Assembly: GCA_021793115.1 (NCBI GenBank)
Contig: JAJYTJ010000065.1
Span: forward strand, 1-19,853
From: Actinomycetes bacterium
GTDB lineage: Bacteria > Actinomycetota > Actinomycetes > Actinomycetales > Cellulomonadaceae
DNA: 19,853 nt
Reading direction: 5' to 3'
The position numbers and the translations under genes were made by a program. Below the pieces are notes generated by a model. The model did not search any database. It was not told the origin of the DNA and saw only the letters and a list, made by a program, of their open reading frames with translations. Below, in pieces: positions 6,941-13,907 of this stretch (the stretch's first letter is position 1; each line of letters begins with the position of its first letter).

Positions 6941-7618
6941 TCAGGCCGCGCCGTCGAGGTCTACGGTGCCATTCGCCCGCCATTCGAGGACGCCTTCGTC
7001 CATGGCACGGGCGTCGAAGCCGTGCTGGCGTAGCTGGTGGGCGGCCTGGCGGGCCAGGCGGCACAGCTCGCCGCGGCAGTACAGGACGACGGGCCGGTCC
7101 GGGGGGATCTGGCCGGTGCGCTCGGTCAGGTCGGCCAGGGGGATGGACAGGGCACCGGGGAAGTGTCCGTCGGCGTACTCCTGGGCCGGGCGAACGTCGA
7201 CCACTGTCATGTCAGTGGTGACGGCCGCCGCGTCGATCGTCGGGACGCCGCTCAGCCCGACGGTGGACCCGTCGGCGTCGGTCAGGTACTGGTGCAGGGT
7301 CTCGCGCAGCTTGGGGGAGCGGGTGAGGCCGACGCGTTTGGCGGTGACGAACAGTTTGGCCACGTCGTCGCCGGCCAGCCGGTAGTGGATCGTGGTGCGC
7401 TCCCGGCGGGTACGCACCAGGCCGGCGGCCTTGAGGGTCCGCAGGTGGGCCGAGGTCGTCGTCAGTGCCATCCCCGACATCCGGGCCAGGTCGTCGACGG
7501 AGTGCTCGCCCTGGGCGAGCAGCTCGACCAGCTCGAGGCGCCGGCCGTTGCCGAGGGCCTTGACCAGTGTCGCGAGGGCGTCGAAGACGTCGGCCTTGAT
7601 CGTGTTCCCGAAGTGCAT
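6941..7618 (-). CDS. ArsR-type regulator fused to rhodanese domain
   Basis: This 225-aa protein has an N-terminal ArsR/SmtB winged helix (about residues 10-100) with LVKALGNGRRLELVELL and recognition helix TTTSAHLRTLKAAGLV. A C-terminal rhodanese domain follows (about 125-218) with VVDVRPAQEYADGHFPGA and an active-site loop containing C181 and C186 (YCRGELC). Such fusions are thought to sense persulfide or polysulfide through the rhodanese cysteine and to repress nearby sulfur genes. ATG 7618 is used because the ArsR fold starts right there. The open frame upstream is the antisense of the DsrE gene. Start codons of this gene and the divergent DsrE gene are only 24 bases apart, so operator and promoters must overlap them, as in an autoregulated pair. 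Confidence 0.9.
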   Translation of the reverse strand: MHFGNTIKADVFDALATLVKALGNGRRLELVELLAQGEHSVDDLARMSGMALTTTSAHLRTLKAAGLVRTRRERTTIHYRLAGDDVAKLFVTAKRVGLTRSPKLRETLHQYLTDADGSTVGLSGVPTIDAAAVTTDMTVVDVRPAQEYADGHFPGALSIPLADLTERTGQIPPDRPVVLYCRGELCRLARQAAHQLRQHGFDARAMDEGVLEWRANGTVDLDGAA

Positions 7619-7642
7619 GGAATAGAAGATACGGTGATCGGC

Positions 7643-7996
7643 ATGACGAGTGTGCTCATGGTGATCAACGGCGCGGCGTACGGGTCGGACGCGACGTACA
7701 ACGCGGTGCGCCTGGCCGGAACGCTGGCCAAGCGCGACGCGGTGGAGATCACGGTGTTCCTCATGGGTGATGGGGTGACTGCGGCGATCGACGGACAGCG
7801 CACCCCGGACGGGTACTACAAGCTCGACCGCATGCTCGGCGGGGTGGTCCGCGCGGGTGGGCGGGTGCTGTGCTGCGGGACCTGCATGGACGCCCGCGGG
7901 ATCGGCGAGCCGGTGCTGCTGGGCGGGGCGCGGCGATCTTCGATGGACGAGCTCGCCGACGCCACGCTGGCCGCCGACAAGGTCGTGGTGTTCTGA
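7643..7996 (+). CDS. DsrE/DsrF-like sulfur-relay protein
   Basis: This 117-aa soluble protein has the DsrE-like alpha/beta layout: an N-terminal strand ([13 protein letters not shown]), [12 protein letters not shown], a cysteine-bearing loop with C77, C78 and C81 ([11 protein letters not shown]), and the terminal [19 protein letters not shown]. Family members carry persulfide sulfur on conserved cysteines in this loop. ATG 7643 follows a weak GGTGAT site, and leaderless translation is possible given the 24-bp gap to the divergent ArsR-rhodanese gene. The stop TGA shares its A with the ATG of the truncated cysteine desulfurase, so the two were once translationally coupled. A role in sulfur transfer between desulfurase and acceptor is inference. 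Confidence 0.85.
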   Translation: MTSVLMVINGAAYGSDATYNAVRLAGTLAKRDAVEITVFLMGDGVTAAIDGQRTPDGYYKLDRMLGGVVRAGGRVLCCGTCMDARGIGEPVLLGGARRSSMDELADATLAADKVVVF

Positions 7997-8101
7997 TGCG
8001 GCCGGCGTATCTGGACTACAACGCCACCACGCCGGTGGATCCGGCCGTGCTCGAGGCGATGCTGCCCTACCTGGCCACAGAGTTCGGCAACCCCTCCAGC
8101 G
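7996..8101 (+). pseudogene. Truncated NifS/IscS-type cysteine desulfurase
   Basis: The first ~36 residues are the standard start of a PLP-dependent class-V aminotransferase of the cysteine desulfurase group: [20 protein letters not shown], then FGNPSSA. The protein normally runs to about 380-400 residues and would continue with a His-containing motif, the PLP lysine and the active Cys. Here homology stops after SSA at about 8101, and the frame runs on into unrelated sequence to a stop at 8298. The sequence just beyond is the antisense of a recombinase fragment. ATG 7996 overlaps the DsrE stop (TGATG). The product cannot be an active desulfurase. Confidence 0.85.
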
Positions 8102-8236
8102 CGCTCGCTCCAGGTGTCCAGACACCGTCTCCCGGCACAGCCCGAACCGTCGCGCGAGCACATACGTCGAATCGCCGGCCCGGTACGCATCAACCAGCTC
8201 GCGGGCTTGCGCGGCGCTCAGTTGCCTCACAAGACT
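8102..8236 (-). pseudogene. Serine recombinase (Hin-type) helix-turn-helix fragment
   Basis: On the minus strand about 45 residues match the C-terminal DNA-binding part of resolvase/invertase proteins: [27 protein letters not shown] and [10 protein letters not shown]. The catalytic domain is absent. The low-coordinate end abuts the truncated desulfurase exactly and the high-coordinate end runs into the IS5-like tail. The fragment is either a recombinase remnant or part of a larger lost element. Confidence 0.6.
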
Positions 8237-8246
8237 CTGATATCGC

Positions 8247-8430
8247 TCATATGCGTGTCCAGGTGATGCAGGCAGCCAGGACGACGGCGGTGCGGTAGGT
8301 GATGGCGAGCTTGTCGTCGCGGGTGCCCAGTTCTTCTGGGAGCTGAGCGTCGACGTCGAAGCGCTGGGATGGCCTCGGGCTCCAGGCGACGAACCGCCGG
8401 ACCTGGGCACGCCAGCGACCGATGTGGCGT
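8247..8430 (-). pseudogene. IS5-like transposase C-terminal fragment
   Basis: One minus-strand frame ends with [19 protein letters not shown] followed by TWTRI and a stop at 8247-8249. This is the typical end of IS5-superfamily transposases (an RYDKLA block, then a hydrophobic helix ending in W-R). Upstream of it the frame gives FDVDAQLPEELGT and then a stop near 8440. No inverted repeat could be defined. It is a remnant. Confidence 0.55.
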
Positions 8431-8503
8431 ACTCAAGTGCCGCGAGGAGGTGCCGCGGAGATCGCCGGTTCGTGTCTGGGACAGCGACGCGTGGACGGGT
8501 GGG

Positions 8504-10855
8504 TCAGCGCAACGGCTGGAACCTCAGGGCGCGGTAGCCGGGCATCCGCCGTTGCAGGGAGGCCGCGAGGACAGGTACCGCTGCGTCGTGGTAGTCGTGG
8601 ACCTCGGCGACGTCCTTGCCAGGGAAGGACCTGACGATCCGGCCCGCGCACTGGACGAGCAGGCCGGCGAAGGAGATCGGGGCGGCGAGGAAGAGGGCGT
8701 CGAGTGCGGGGGCGTCGAAGCCCTCGCCGATGAACGGCGTCGTGCCGATGACGAGGATGCCGGCGCCGGCATCGGCGGCCGCGAGGGTCGCGACCGCGGC
8801 GCGCCGGTCGGTGGTGGACATGCCACCGTGCATCACGATCGGTTGGAACCCGCGGGCGGTCAGTCGCGCCGCCAGCGCCTGCAGGTGGGAGACGCGACGG
8901 GTCAGGACGAGGCAGTTGCGACCGCGGCCGAGTGCGGCCGCGATGTCGTCGACGATCTGGGTGTTGCGAACCTCGTCGGCGACAAGTGCGCGGTGGATGG
9001 CGGCGAGGGCGCCCGGCGAGGACGGGTCCACGGAGTCGTGGGTGAAGACGGTGTCGTGCACGTGCAGCACGCGGCGTGGTCCTCCGTGTGCCGACCAGGC
9101 CGCGTCCAGCGTGCCCGGCGCGGCGTCCGTCACGGTGTGGCGGATCGGGCCGAGGTGCCAGTTGACGAGGTTCCCCAGTCCGTCGCGCCGTGTGGGAGTG
9201 GCAGTCAGGCCGAGCCAGAACTGGGCGGCGATCTTCTTCACGGAGTGGTCGTACGCGGCCGCGGCAAGGTGATGGCACTCGTCGACGACGACCTGGCCGT
9301 AGCCGCTGGTGAGTTCGGTCACATCGTCGCGCCGTGCCAGCGACGGCATCATCGCGATGTCGACGACACCCGTGAGCTTGCGACGGCCGGCACCGACTTG
9401 GCCTGGGGGAACCCCGAGGAACTCCTCGATCCGGCTGCGCCACTGCTCGGCGAGTGCCTTGCGGTCGACGAGCACCAGCGTGGACGTGGCACGTTCGGCG
9501 ATCACGGCGCAGGCGATCACGGTCTTGCCCGATCCGGGAGGGGCGACGAGGACGCCGTCGTCGTGCGCGAGGAGGGCGTCAACCGCGGCGCCCTGGCTGG
9601 AGGTGAGGTCGGCCGTGAACGTCACGTCGATCTCCTGCCCCGTGTTCCGAAGGTCGGTGACGACGAGCCTGGAGCCCGCGTTGTCCACGATGTCGGCCAC
9701 GGAGTGGCGCAAGGCTCGCGGTAGGACGAGTCGGTCGTCGAGGGTGACGTCGTAGCCGCGGATGAACCGCGGCGTGTCCCAGGTGGACTTCCGCAGCCGC
9801 TCGCGCTCGTAGAACAGCGGGTTGGCCATCGACGCCGCGTGCTTGAAGGTCGACAGCGCGGCCGGTGTCAGCTCGGAGGACTCCAGCGTCAGGCCCGCGC
9901 CAAGCTCGGCGTGCACGACCGGTGGGAGATGAGGCCGGACCTTGGTCGAGCTCGAGCGGCTCAGCTGGCTGACGTCCTGGCCGACGAGCGTGCGGCCCGC
10001 CGCGCGTGCGACTCGCGAGGCGTCACGTGGGCTGAGTCGATCGAGCGTCGACAGGTAGTTCCACTGGTCGTCGTACGGCTCGAGCGTGGCGAGATCGAGG
10101 AACAGGGTGAGCCCGTCCTTACGGCGCTGCCCTTGGAGTGGCGCAGCGATGAGGTTGCCGAACCCGCCGTCGGGCATCACGTCCTGGTTCGGGAACAGCC
10201 GGTCGTACGAGCGCAGGTCCATCGAGCCGCGCAGCACTATCGCCTCGTGTACCAGCACGGTGCCGACCGCCCGTGCGGTGCTGGCCGCGGTGTCCTCGGC
10301 GAAGAAGGTCCACACGTGTGCGCCGCGGCCTGATTGCGAGATCTCCAGCGCGGACGGCACGCCGTGGGCGCGCGCCGCCTTGGTGTACGCGAGCGCATCG
10401 AGCAGGGCCACCGGTCCGTCGAAGTCGGCGGCGAGGAATCGGCACGAGTTGTCCGGCAGCAGCGGGTAGAGACCCGCGAACACGTCGCCGACGAGGTGGG
10501 CGCCGATCACCTCCTTGCGTAGCGGCAGGTAGCGGACCGTTCGGCGGTCCATGCCCTGACGCCAGCCGCCTGCGACGGCAGGTGACCAGCCGGCGGCGCC
10601 GGTTCGGGCGTTCTCCCATCGCAGGGCGTAGACGTCGGAGCGGGCGCGGAACAAGTTCGTGAAGAGTGCGAGCTTGTCGGCGACGGGCGACGCCATCGTG
10701 ACCAGGCCGCCCGCCGCCGATGCGGCAGTCGGCTGCTCGGGTGCCGGTGTCGTCTCGTGGCGTTGAAGCTCGAGCAACCGTGAGAGCCGCTGGTTCTCCT
10801 CGCGAAGGCGCTCGAGCTCGCGCCGGAGCTGCAGGACCTCGTTGCCGTAGGTCAT
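8504..10855 (-). CDS. TOTE-type primase-helicase (AEP + superfamily 2 helicase)
   Basis: This 783-aa protein has three parts. Residues 1-32 form a Leu/Glu/Arg-rich coiled coil. Residues about 55-260 resemble the archaeo-eukaryotic primase domain of TOTE conflict systems, with the metal-binding pair D144/D146 (FLAADFDG) and the nucleotide-binding SGRGAH motif ending at H180. Residues about 415-775 are a superfamily 2 helicase with Walker A APPGSGKT (438-445), DECHH (525-529), TATPTR (551-556) and a motif VI CAGRIVR. The protein should prime or extend nucleic acid while unwinding or translocating on DNA. I used ATG 10855; ATG 10870 or 10912 in the same frame are alternatives, and none has a clear ribosome-binding site. 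It diverges from the DUF4143 ATPase. Conflict or defence function is family-based inference. Confidence 0.85.
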   Translation of the reverse strand: MTYGNEVLQLRRELERLREENQRLSRLLELQRHETTPAPEQPTAASAAGGLVTMASPVADKLALFTNLFRARSDVYALRWENARTGAAGWSPAVAGGWRQGMDRRTVRYLPLRKEVIGAHLVGDVFAGLYPLLPDNSCRFLAADFDGPVALLDALAYTKAARAHGVPSALEISQSGRGAHVWTFFAEDTAASTARAVGTVLVHEAIVLRGSMDLRSYDRLFPNQDVMPDGGFGNLIAAPLQGQRRKDGLTLFLDLATLEPYDDQWNYLSTLDRLSPRDASRVARAAGRTLVGQDVSQLSRSSSTKVRPHLPPVVHAELGAGLTLESSELTPAALSTFKHAASMANPLFYERERLRKSTWDTPRFIRGYDVTLDDRLVLPRALRHSVADIVDNAGSRLVVTDLRNTGQEIDVTFTADLTSSQGAAVDALLAHDDGVLVAPPGSGKTVIACAVIAERATSTLVLVDRKALAEQWRSRIEEFLGVPPGQVGAGRRKLTGVVDIAMMPSLARRDDVTELTSGYGQVVVDECHHLAAAAYDHSVKKIAAQFWLGLTATPTRRDGLGNLVNWHLGPIRHTVTDAAPGTLDAAWSAHGGPRRVLHVHDTVFTHDSVDPSSPGALAAIHRALVADEVRNTQIVDDIAAALGRGRNCLVLTRRVSHLQALAARLTARGFQPIVMHGGMSTTDRRAAVATLAAADAGAGILVIGTTPFIGEGFDAPALDALFLAAPISFAGLLVQCAGRIVRSFPGKDVAEVHDYHDAAVPVLAASLQRRMPGYRALRFQPLR

Positions 10856-11049
10856 GGGCACGCTGCGCATCGTCGCACGCGGGCGGCAAGGTGAACCGCC
10901 CGGCGCAGGCACTGGTCATCACCACCGGTCGCCTCCCGGTTCATGCCCGTTGGGCGGGGCGGGCTGGGTGGCGGCCCACTGCTGGGAGCGAATCGTCGGC
11001 CGATGGCCTGCCCGGGTGTCTGCTGGCGCCACGGCGGGAGGTCGCGGTT

Positions 11050-11069
11050 GGCCAATTCAGGAGTTGGCC
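11050..11069. repeat. Hairpin enclosing the first direct repeat
   Basis: GGCCAA at 11050-11055 and TTGGCC at 11064-11069 form a perfect 6-bp stem around an 8-base loop, TTCAGGAG. The loop holds the core of the 12-bp word that recurs at 11099-11110. No T-run follows, so it is more likely an operator or single-strand recognition site than a terminator. Confidence 0.45.
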
Positions 11070-11098
11070 GGGTGGCAGAACGGGCGTTTGCGCAGTGG

Positions 11099-11110
11099 CA
11101 ATTCAGGAGT
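11099..11110. repeat. Second copy of 12-bp direct repeat
   Basis: CAATTCAGGAGT here is identical to 11053-11064, 46 bases upstream, but without the hairpin partner. It ends one base before an ATG that opens a very short frame of no evident meaning and lies about 40 bases before the ATPase start. Confidence 0.45.
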
Positions 11111-11138
11111 ATGAAGTACGACGGAACGGGAGTCGGCC

Positions 11139-11144
11139 TATCGT
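11139..11144 (+). promoter_or_regulatory. Candidate -10 element of a leaderless promoter
   Basis: TATCGT at 11139-11144 fits the actinobacterial TANNNT -10 pattern and ends six bases before GTG 11151. Transcription would then start at the start codon itself. That explains the absence of a ribosome-binding site. The -35 region is weak. Confidence 0.35.
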
Positions 11145-11150
11145 GTACCC

Positions 11151-12416
11151 GTGAGAAGCGACGCTGACCTGGTTGAGCGCAAGATCTTGCCGGTTGTGGT
11201 CGAGCGTTGCTCGGAGAGTCCGGTTCTCCTGCTCGAGGGCCCTCGTACGGTGGGCAAGTCGACCCTGCTGGCGGGGCTTGCGGAGCGTCTGGGTGGCGAG
11301 GTCCTCGATCTGGACGATGTCGATGTGCGCGCGGCGGTCGCCGCCGACCCGGCGGTCATGATCGACGGGCCCGGACCTGTGCTCATCGACGAGTATCAGC
11401 ACGCACCTGTGGTCCTCGATGCGATCAAGGCTCGGCTGAACCGGTCGAGCCGTCCGGGGCAGTTCGTCCTGACCGGGTCCGCGCGTCATGAGTCGCTGCC
11501 GCGTGCCGCGCAAGCCCTCACCGGGCGGCTGCAGCGCCTGGCGGTGCTGCCACTGTCGCAGGCCGAGATCGAGGGTTCGGCGGGAGGCCTGCTGGCCGGC
11601 CTCATGAACGACCCGGCGGAGACGGTCGCGGCGCCGGCCTCGACCACGGCTCGAGAGGAGTACATCGATCGGATCGTCAAGGGTGGGTTCCCGTTGGCCC
11701 TCGCCGCGCGCAGCGACGGTGCAAGGTCGCGGTGGATCGAGGACTGGGTTCGGCTCACCCTGGAACGTGATGTTCAGGAGCTCTCCCGAGTGCGTCAGGC
11801 CCACACGTTGCCGATCGTGCTCGAACGCCTTGCCGGGCAGACCGCACAGGTCCTCAACGGCGCGCGACTGGCGGACGGTCTGGGGATCGACGAGAAGACG
11901 GCACGCGACTACGTACGGCTCCTGGAGGCGGTGTTCCTCGTCCGGCTGCTGCCAGCGTGGGACCGCACACTGACGAAAAGGACGACGGCCAGACCGAAGG
12001 TGCATCTGATCGACGCGGGCGTAGCCGCCAGACTCCTGCGGCTGACGGCGGACAAGCTCGCCCGCCGTGACCCCGCGGCGCTCACCCAGTTCGGCCACCT
12101 GCTGGAGACGTTCGTCGTCGGGGAGCTTCTCGCGCAGGCCACCTGGACTGACGGGATCGCGTCGGTTGGCCACTGGCGCACCCGCGACAACGCGGAAGTC
12201 GACGTCGTGATCGAAGCCGACGACGGCCGTGTGACCGCTTTCGAGATCAAAGCGGCCAGCCGAGTCGGCAGGGACGACTTCTCGGGTCTGCGGCAGCTGC
12301 GCGAGCGCCTGGGATCCGCATTCGTCGCGGGCGTGGCGCTCTACACCGGAGCTCGCAGCTACACCTTCGAGGACCGGCTCCACGTCATGCCGATCGACCG
12401 GCTCTGGCGCCGCTGA
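11151..12416 (+). CDS. AAA ATPase of the DUF4143 family
   Basis: This 421-aa protein has an N-terminal AAA_14-type ATPase (about residues 10-140) with Walker A GPRTVGKS (30-37), Walker B VLIDE (77-81) and sensor LTGSAR. A winged-helix middle follows (about 215-290), then a C-terminal DUF4143 part. That part shows the GHLLETFVVGEL helix and a PD-(D/E)xK-like pattern: AEVDVVIE about 349-356 and FEIKA about 366-370. The length is normal for the family. The role of DUF4143 ATPases is not established. The nuclease-like core and frequent genomic scatter suggest an accessory or conflict function. GTG 11151 lacks a ribosome-binding site but has a well-placed -10 element. It diverges from the primase-helicase gene. 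Confidence 0.9.
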   Translation: MRSDADLVERKILPVVVERCSESPVLLLEGPRTVGKSTLLAGLAERLGGEVLDLDDVDVRAAVAADPAVMIDGPGPVLIDEYQHAPVVLDAIKARLNRSSRPGQFVLTGSARHESLPRAAQALTGRLQRLAVLPLSQAEIEGSAGGLLAGLMNDPAETVAAPASTTAREEYIDRIVKGGFPLALAARSDGARSRWIEDWVRLTLERDVQELSRVRQAHTLPIVLERLAGQTAQVLNGARLADGLGIDEKTARDYVRLLEAVFLVRLLPAWDRTLTKRTTARPKVHLIDAGVAARLLRLTADKLARRDPAALTQFGHLLETFVVGELLAQATWTDGIASVGHWRTRDNAEVDVVIEADDGRVTAFEIKAASRVGRDDFSGLRQLRERLGSAFVAGVALYTGARSYTFEDRLHVMPIDRLWRR

Positions 12417-12768
12417 GCGCTCGGCGTCCGACCGTGCGGGCGGTGCGTCATCGCCAGCCGTACTCGCCGAACCGCACAGCCGAATGGTCGTGGAGGCTGC
12501 TGCCGGCCCTGACCCGAACGCTCCGGTGTCAGAGCCTGACCGCTTCCACGGACTTGCCCCGAAGGGCGGCGTCATCAGAGGGGGTGAACAAGAAGTAGCC
12601 AGAAACTCCGCGCGAGGTAGATCCAGCTCGATCGAGACAACCTGGCCGAGGTCGATATCGTGGAGGCGTCACAGCGAGCAGATCTCGGTCGTGGCCCAGG
12701 CCAGAGCGGAGAAGGTCCGAGACGACGCCAGTCGACTCGATCCGCGGCGAGACGGGCGAGCCTGCCGT
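12417..12768. other. Gene-poor stretch left of the tRNA remnant
   Basis: I see no coding frame with domain character and no complete RNA gene. The acceptor partner (GGAGCTG) needed to complete the tRNA-like sequence at 12769-12810 is not found at the expected place near 12737, nor is a tmRNA 5' end visible up to 12417. It is probably element-derived DNA. Confidence 0.4.
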
Positions 12769-12810
12769 CGCGCTGCAGGGGGTCGAGGGTTCGAGTCCCT
12801 TCAGCTCCAC
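12769..12810 (+). other. tRNA 3'-half remnant, possible attachment site
   Basis: A perfect T-arm is present: stem GAGGG (12785-12789), loop TTCGAGT (12790-12796), stem CCCTT (12797-12801). It is followed by a 7-base acceptor strand CAGCTCC, discriminator A, and C (to 12810). Upstream, CCTGC/GCAGG could be an anticodon stem, but around a 9-base loop. The 5' half with acceptor GGAGCTG and a D-arm is missing. Integrases often target tRNA 3' ends and leave such a partial copy at one element boundary. A functional tRNA is unlikely. The reverse strand gives the false GLEPSTP-like ORF often seen over such sites. Confidence 0.6.
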
Positions 12811-12825
12811 GTTTGGGCAGGTCAG

Positions 12826-12862
12826 AGGCCGTTTCTCCGGGTGGAGAGGCGGCCTTCTTGCT
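12826..12862 (+). terminator. Rho-independent terminator hairpin
   Basis: A 13-bp stem (12826-12838 with 12843-12855, including two G-U pairs) closes a GGGT loop and is followed by TTCTTGCTTG. It lies 15 bases after the tRNA-like 3' end, where a tRNA terminator is expected, and supports this being the true downstream flank of a former tRNA gene. Confidence 0.7.
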
Positions 12863-12887
12863 TGTCGGTGGCCAGTGCGCACGTGTT

Positions 12888-13296
12888 CGCGAGACCTGCG
12901 ACTTGCTCAGACTGGTGATGCCGAGGGACTCCACGAGCTTGTCCATCTGGCCGGTGGAGACCCCCCAACAGGGAGGAGGTCGCGACCATGCTGCTCAGCG
13001 CCGCCTCGGCGCGCTTCCTGTGCTCGAGCAGCCACTGAGGGAAGTAGGACTCGGTGCGCAACTTGGGACCGGGAAGTCGAGCGTGCCGACCCGGGTGTCC
13101 TGGCCTCGTAGCCGTTGCGCTGGTTGACCCGCTCCGGGGAGACCTGGCCTCACTCGGCGCCGCAGACCGAGTCGGCCTCTGCCGACAGCAGACTGTTGAT
13201 CACCGTGCCCAACAGGTGCCGCCTCAGGTCCGGGGAAGCCCCGGACAGGGCCTCGCCCAAGACGCCGGCGGGGTCGACAATGCGTGGTGCGGTCAT
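12888..13296 (-). pseudogene. Decayed IS256-family (mutator) transposase, N-terminal part
   Basis: From ATG 13296 the minus strand reads MTAPRIVDPAGVLGEALSGA, then NSLLSAEADSVCGAE. A TGA follows where relatives have Trp or Tyr, then GQVSPERVNQRNGY. After a frameshift comes DTRVGTLDFPVP, after another LRTESYFPQWLLEHRKRAEA, and after a third MDKLVESLGITSLSKSQVS. Homology stops near 12888, so the whole catalytic C-terminal half is missing. The normal protein is about 400 residues. It is certainly inactive. It abuts the terminator next to the tRNA remnant. Confidence 0.85.
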
Positions 13297-13389
13297 CGTG
13301 ATGCTCCATTCGAGAGTGCTGTGGAAGGTTCACTCGAAGGATCACGCGGTGACCGCGTCGTCGTCCACGACGCCACACGGCCCCAGCGC

Positions 13390-13412
13390 TACACCACCAT
13401 CAGGGACGCCAC
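13390..13412. repeat. Possible terminal inverted repeat of the IS256 remnant
   Basis: The stretch TACACCACCATCAGGGACG and the next few bases lie about 95 bases upstream of the transposase ATG and resemble the ACACCA...AGGGAC ends of actinobacterial IS256-type elements. The opposite end is lost, so it cannot be confirmed by pairing. Confidence 0.3.
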
Positions 13413-13571
13413 TGCGCGAGGACGCATGGGCGGCGCTCTGCCGGCGCTTAGCGGGTTCTCAGACTGTTGGACCGATCGGGTGACACGGAACATACCGGAC
13501 CCTGTGGTTAGGGATCCCGCTGCTACGTTCCGGTTCGTCAGCGGGGGGCTCGGCGCTAGGGGGCGCGTGCG
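13413..13571. promoter_or_regulatory. Upstream region of the RHS locus
   Basis: This 159-bp stretch runs from the insertion-sequence end to the signal-peptide ORF. TTGGAC at 13467-13472 is a fair -35 box, with only a weak -10 candidate (CATACC near 13491). AGGGGG at 13558-13563 is a good ribosome-binding site eight bases before ATG 13572. Confidence 0.35.
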
Positions 13572-13907
13572 ATGGTTGGCACTGTTGGCTGGAGTCGCAA
13601 GGTTCGTCTGATCGCTGCGGTCACGGCGACCGCTGCCGCCATGGTGACGGTGGCTGCCATGCCAGCGAACGCGGTGCCGACCATAGGGCCGCACTCTGCC
13701 GCGGTTGCGGCTTCGGCGGGACCACGTCCTGAGGGTGTTCACGCATCGGGGCAACCGTCGCCGGCGCCGAGCCCCACGGCGAGCCCCGCCCCGCGGCCCG
13801 GGTCGTTCGGCGCAGCCGGAGCTGGGAAGCCGCCAAGCGGCTACCCAGCGGCCGTGCAGGCGCCGTCGAAGAAGCCGACCGCGACTCTCTCTCCAGTCCC
13901 ATGGTGA
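13572..13907 (+). CDS. Signal-peptide and linker ORF of the RHS protein (frame-separated)
   Basis: This 111-aa product has a classic secretion signal: basic WSRKVR, hydrophobic core LIAAVTATAAAMVTVAAM, and ANA cleavage site near residue 33. A long Pro/Ala/Ser/Gly linker follows and nothing else, so it is not a sensible stand-alone protein. The ORF ends at TGA 13905-13907, overlapping the ATG (13901) of the RHS ORF by seven bases in another frame. A (CT)4 run at 13885-13892 lies just before. Removing one CT would join TATLSSPMVSSAAG in one frame. I read it as the N-terminus of the RHS gene, separated by frameshift, phase-variable repeat or sequencing error. Confidence 0.75.
   Translation: MVGTVGWSRKVRLIAAVTATAAAMVTVAAMPANAVPTIGPHSAAVAASAGPRPEGVHASGQPSPAPSPTASPAPRPGSFGAAGAGKPPSGYPAAVQAPSKKPTATLSPVPW
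13885..13892. repeat. (CT)4 dinucleotide tract at the frame break
   Basis: Four CT units sit 9 bases before the RHS ATG. A change of minus one unit restores a continuous frame from the signal peptide to the RHS protein. The tract is short for a contingency locus. Confidence 0.5.

Larger units (their letters stand above)
10856..11150. promoter_or_regulatory. Divergent promoter region with repeat and hairpin
   Basis: This 295-bp spacer lies between the divergent primase-helicase and DUF4143 ATPase genes. It contains a 12-bp direct repeat (CAATTCAGGAGT at 11053-11064 and 11099-11110), the first copy lying in a small hairpin (11050-11069), and a likely -10 element next to the ATPase start. Nothing in it reads as a gene. 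Confidence 0.5.

Noticed and set aside
11111..11167. 18-codon ORF starting just after the second 12-bp repeat
   Set aside because: The AGGAG lies only one base from the ATG, the frame overlaps the ATPase start, and the peptide has no features.
12420..12810. Possible tmRNA gene ending in CAGCTCCAC
   Set aside because: The 3' end is similar, but no tmRNA 5' end, tag ORF or GGGGCTG start is visible in the preceding 390 bases.
12529..12918. ORFs over the tRNA-like region reading GLEPSTP and EGTRTLDP
   Set aside because: These are the well-known false translations of the reverse strand of tRNA 3' ends, with no protein-like pattern outside that stretch.
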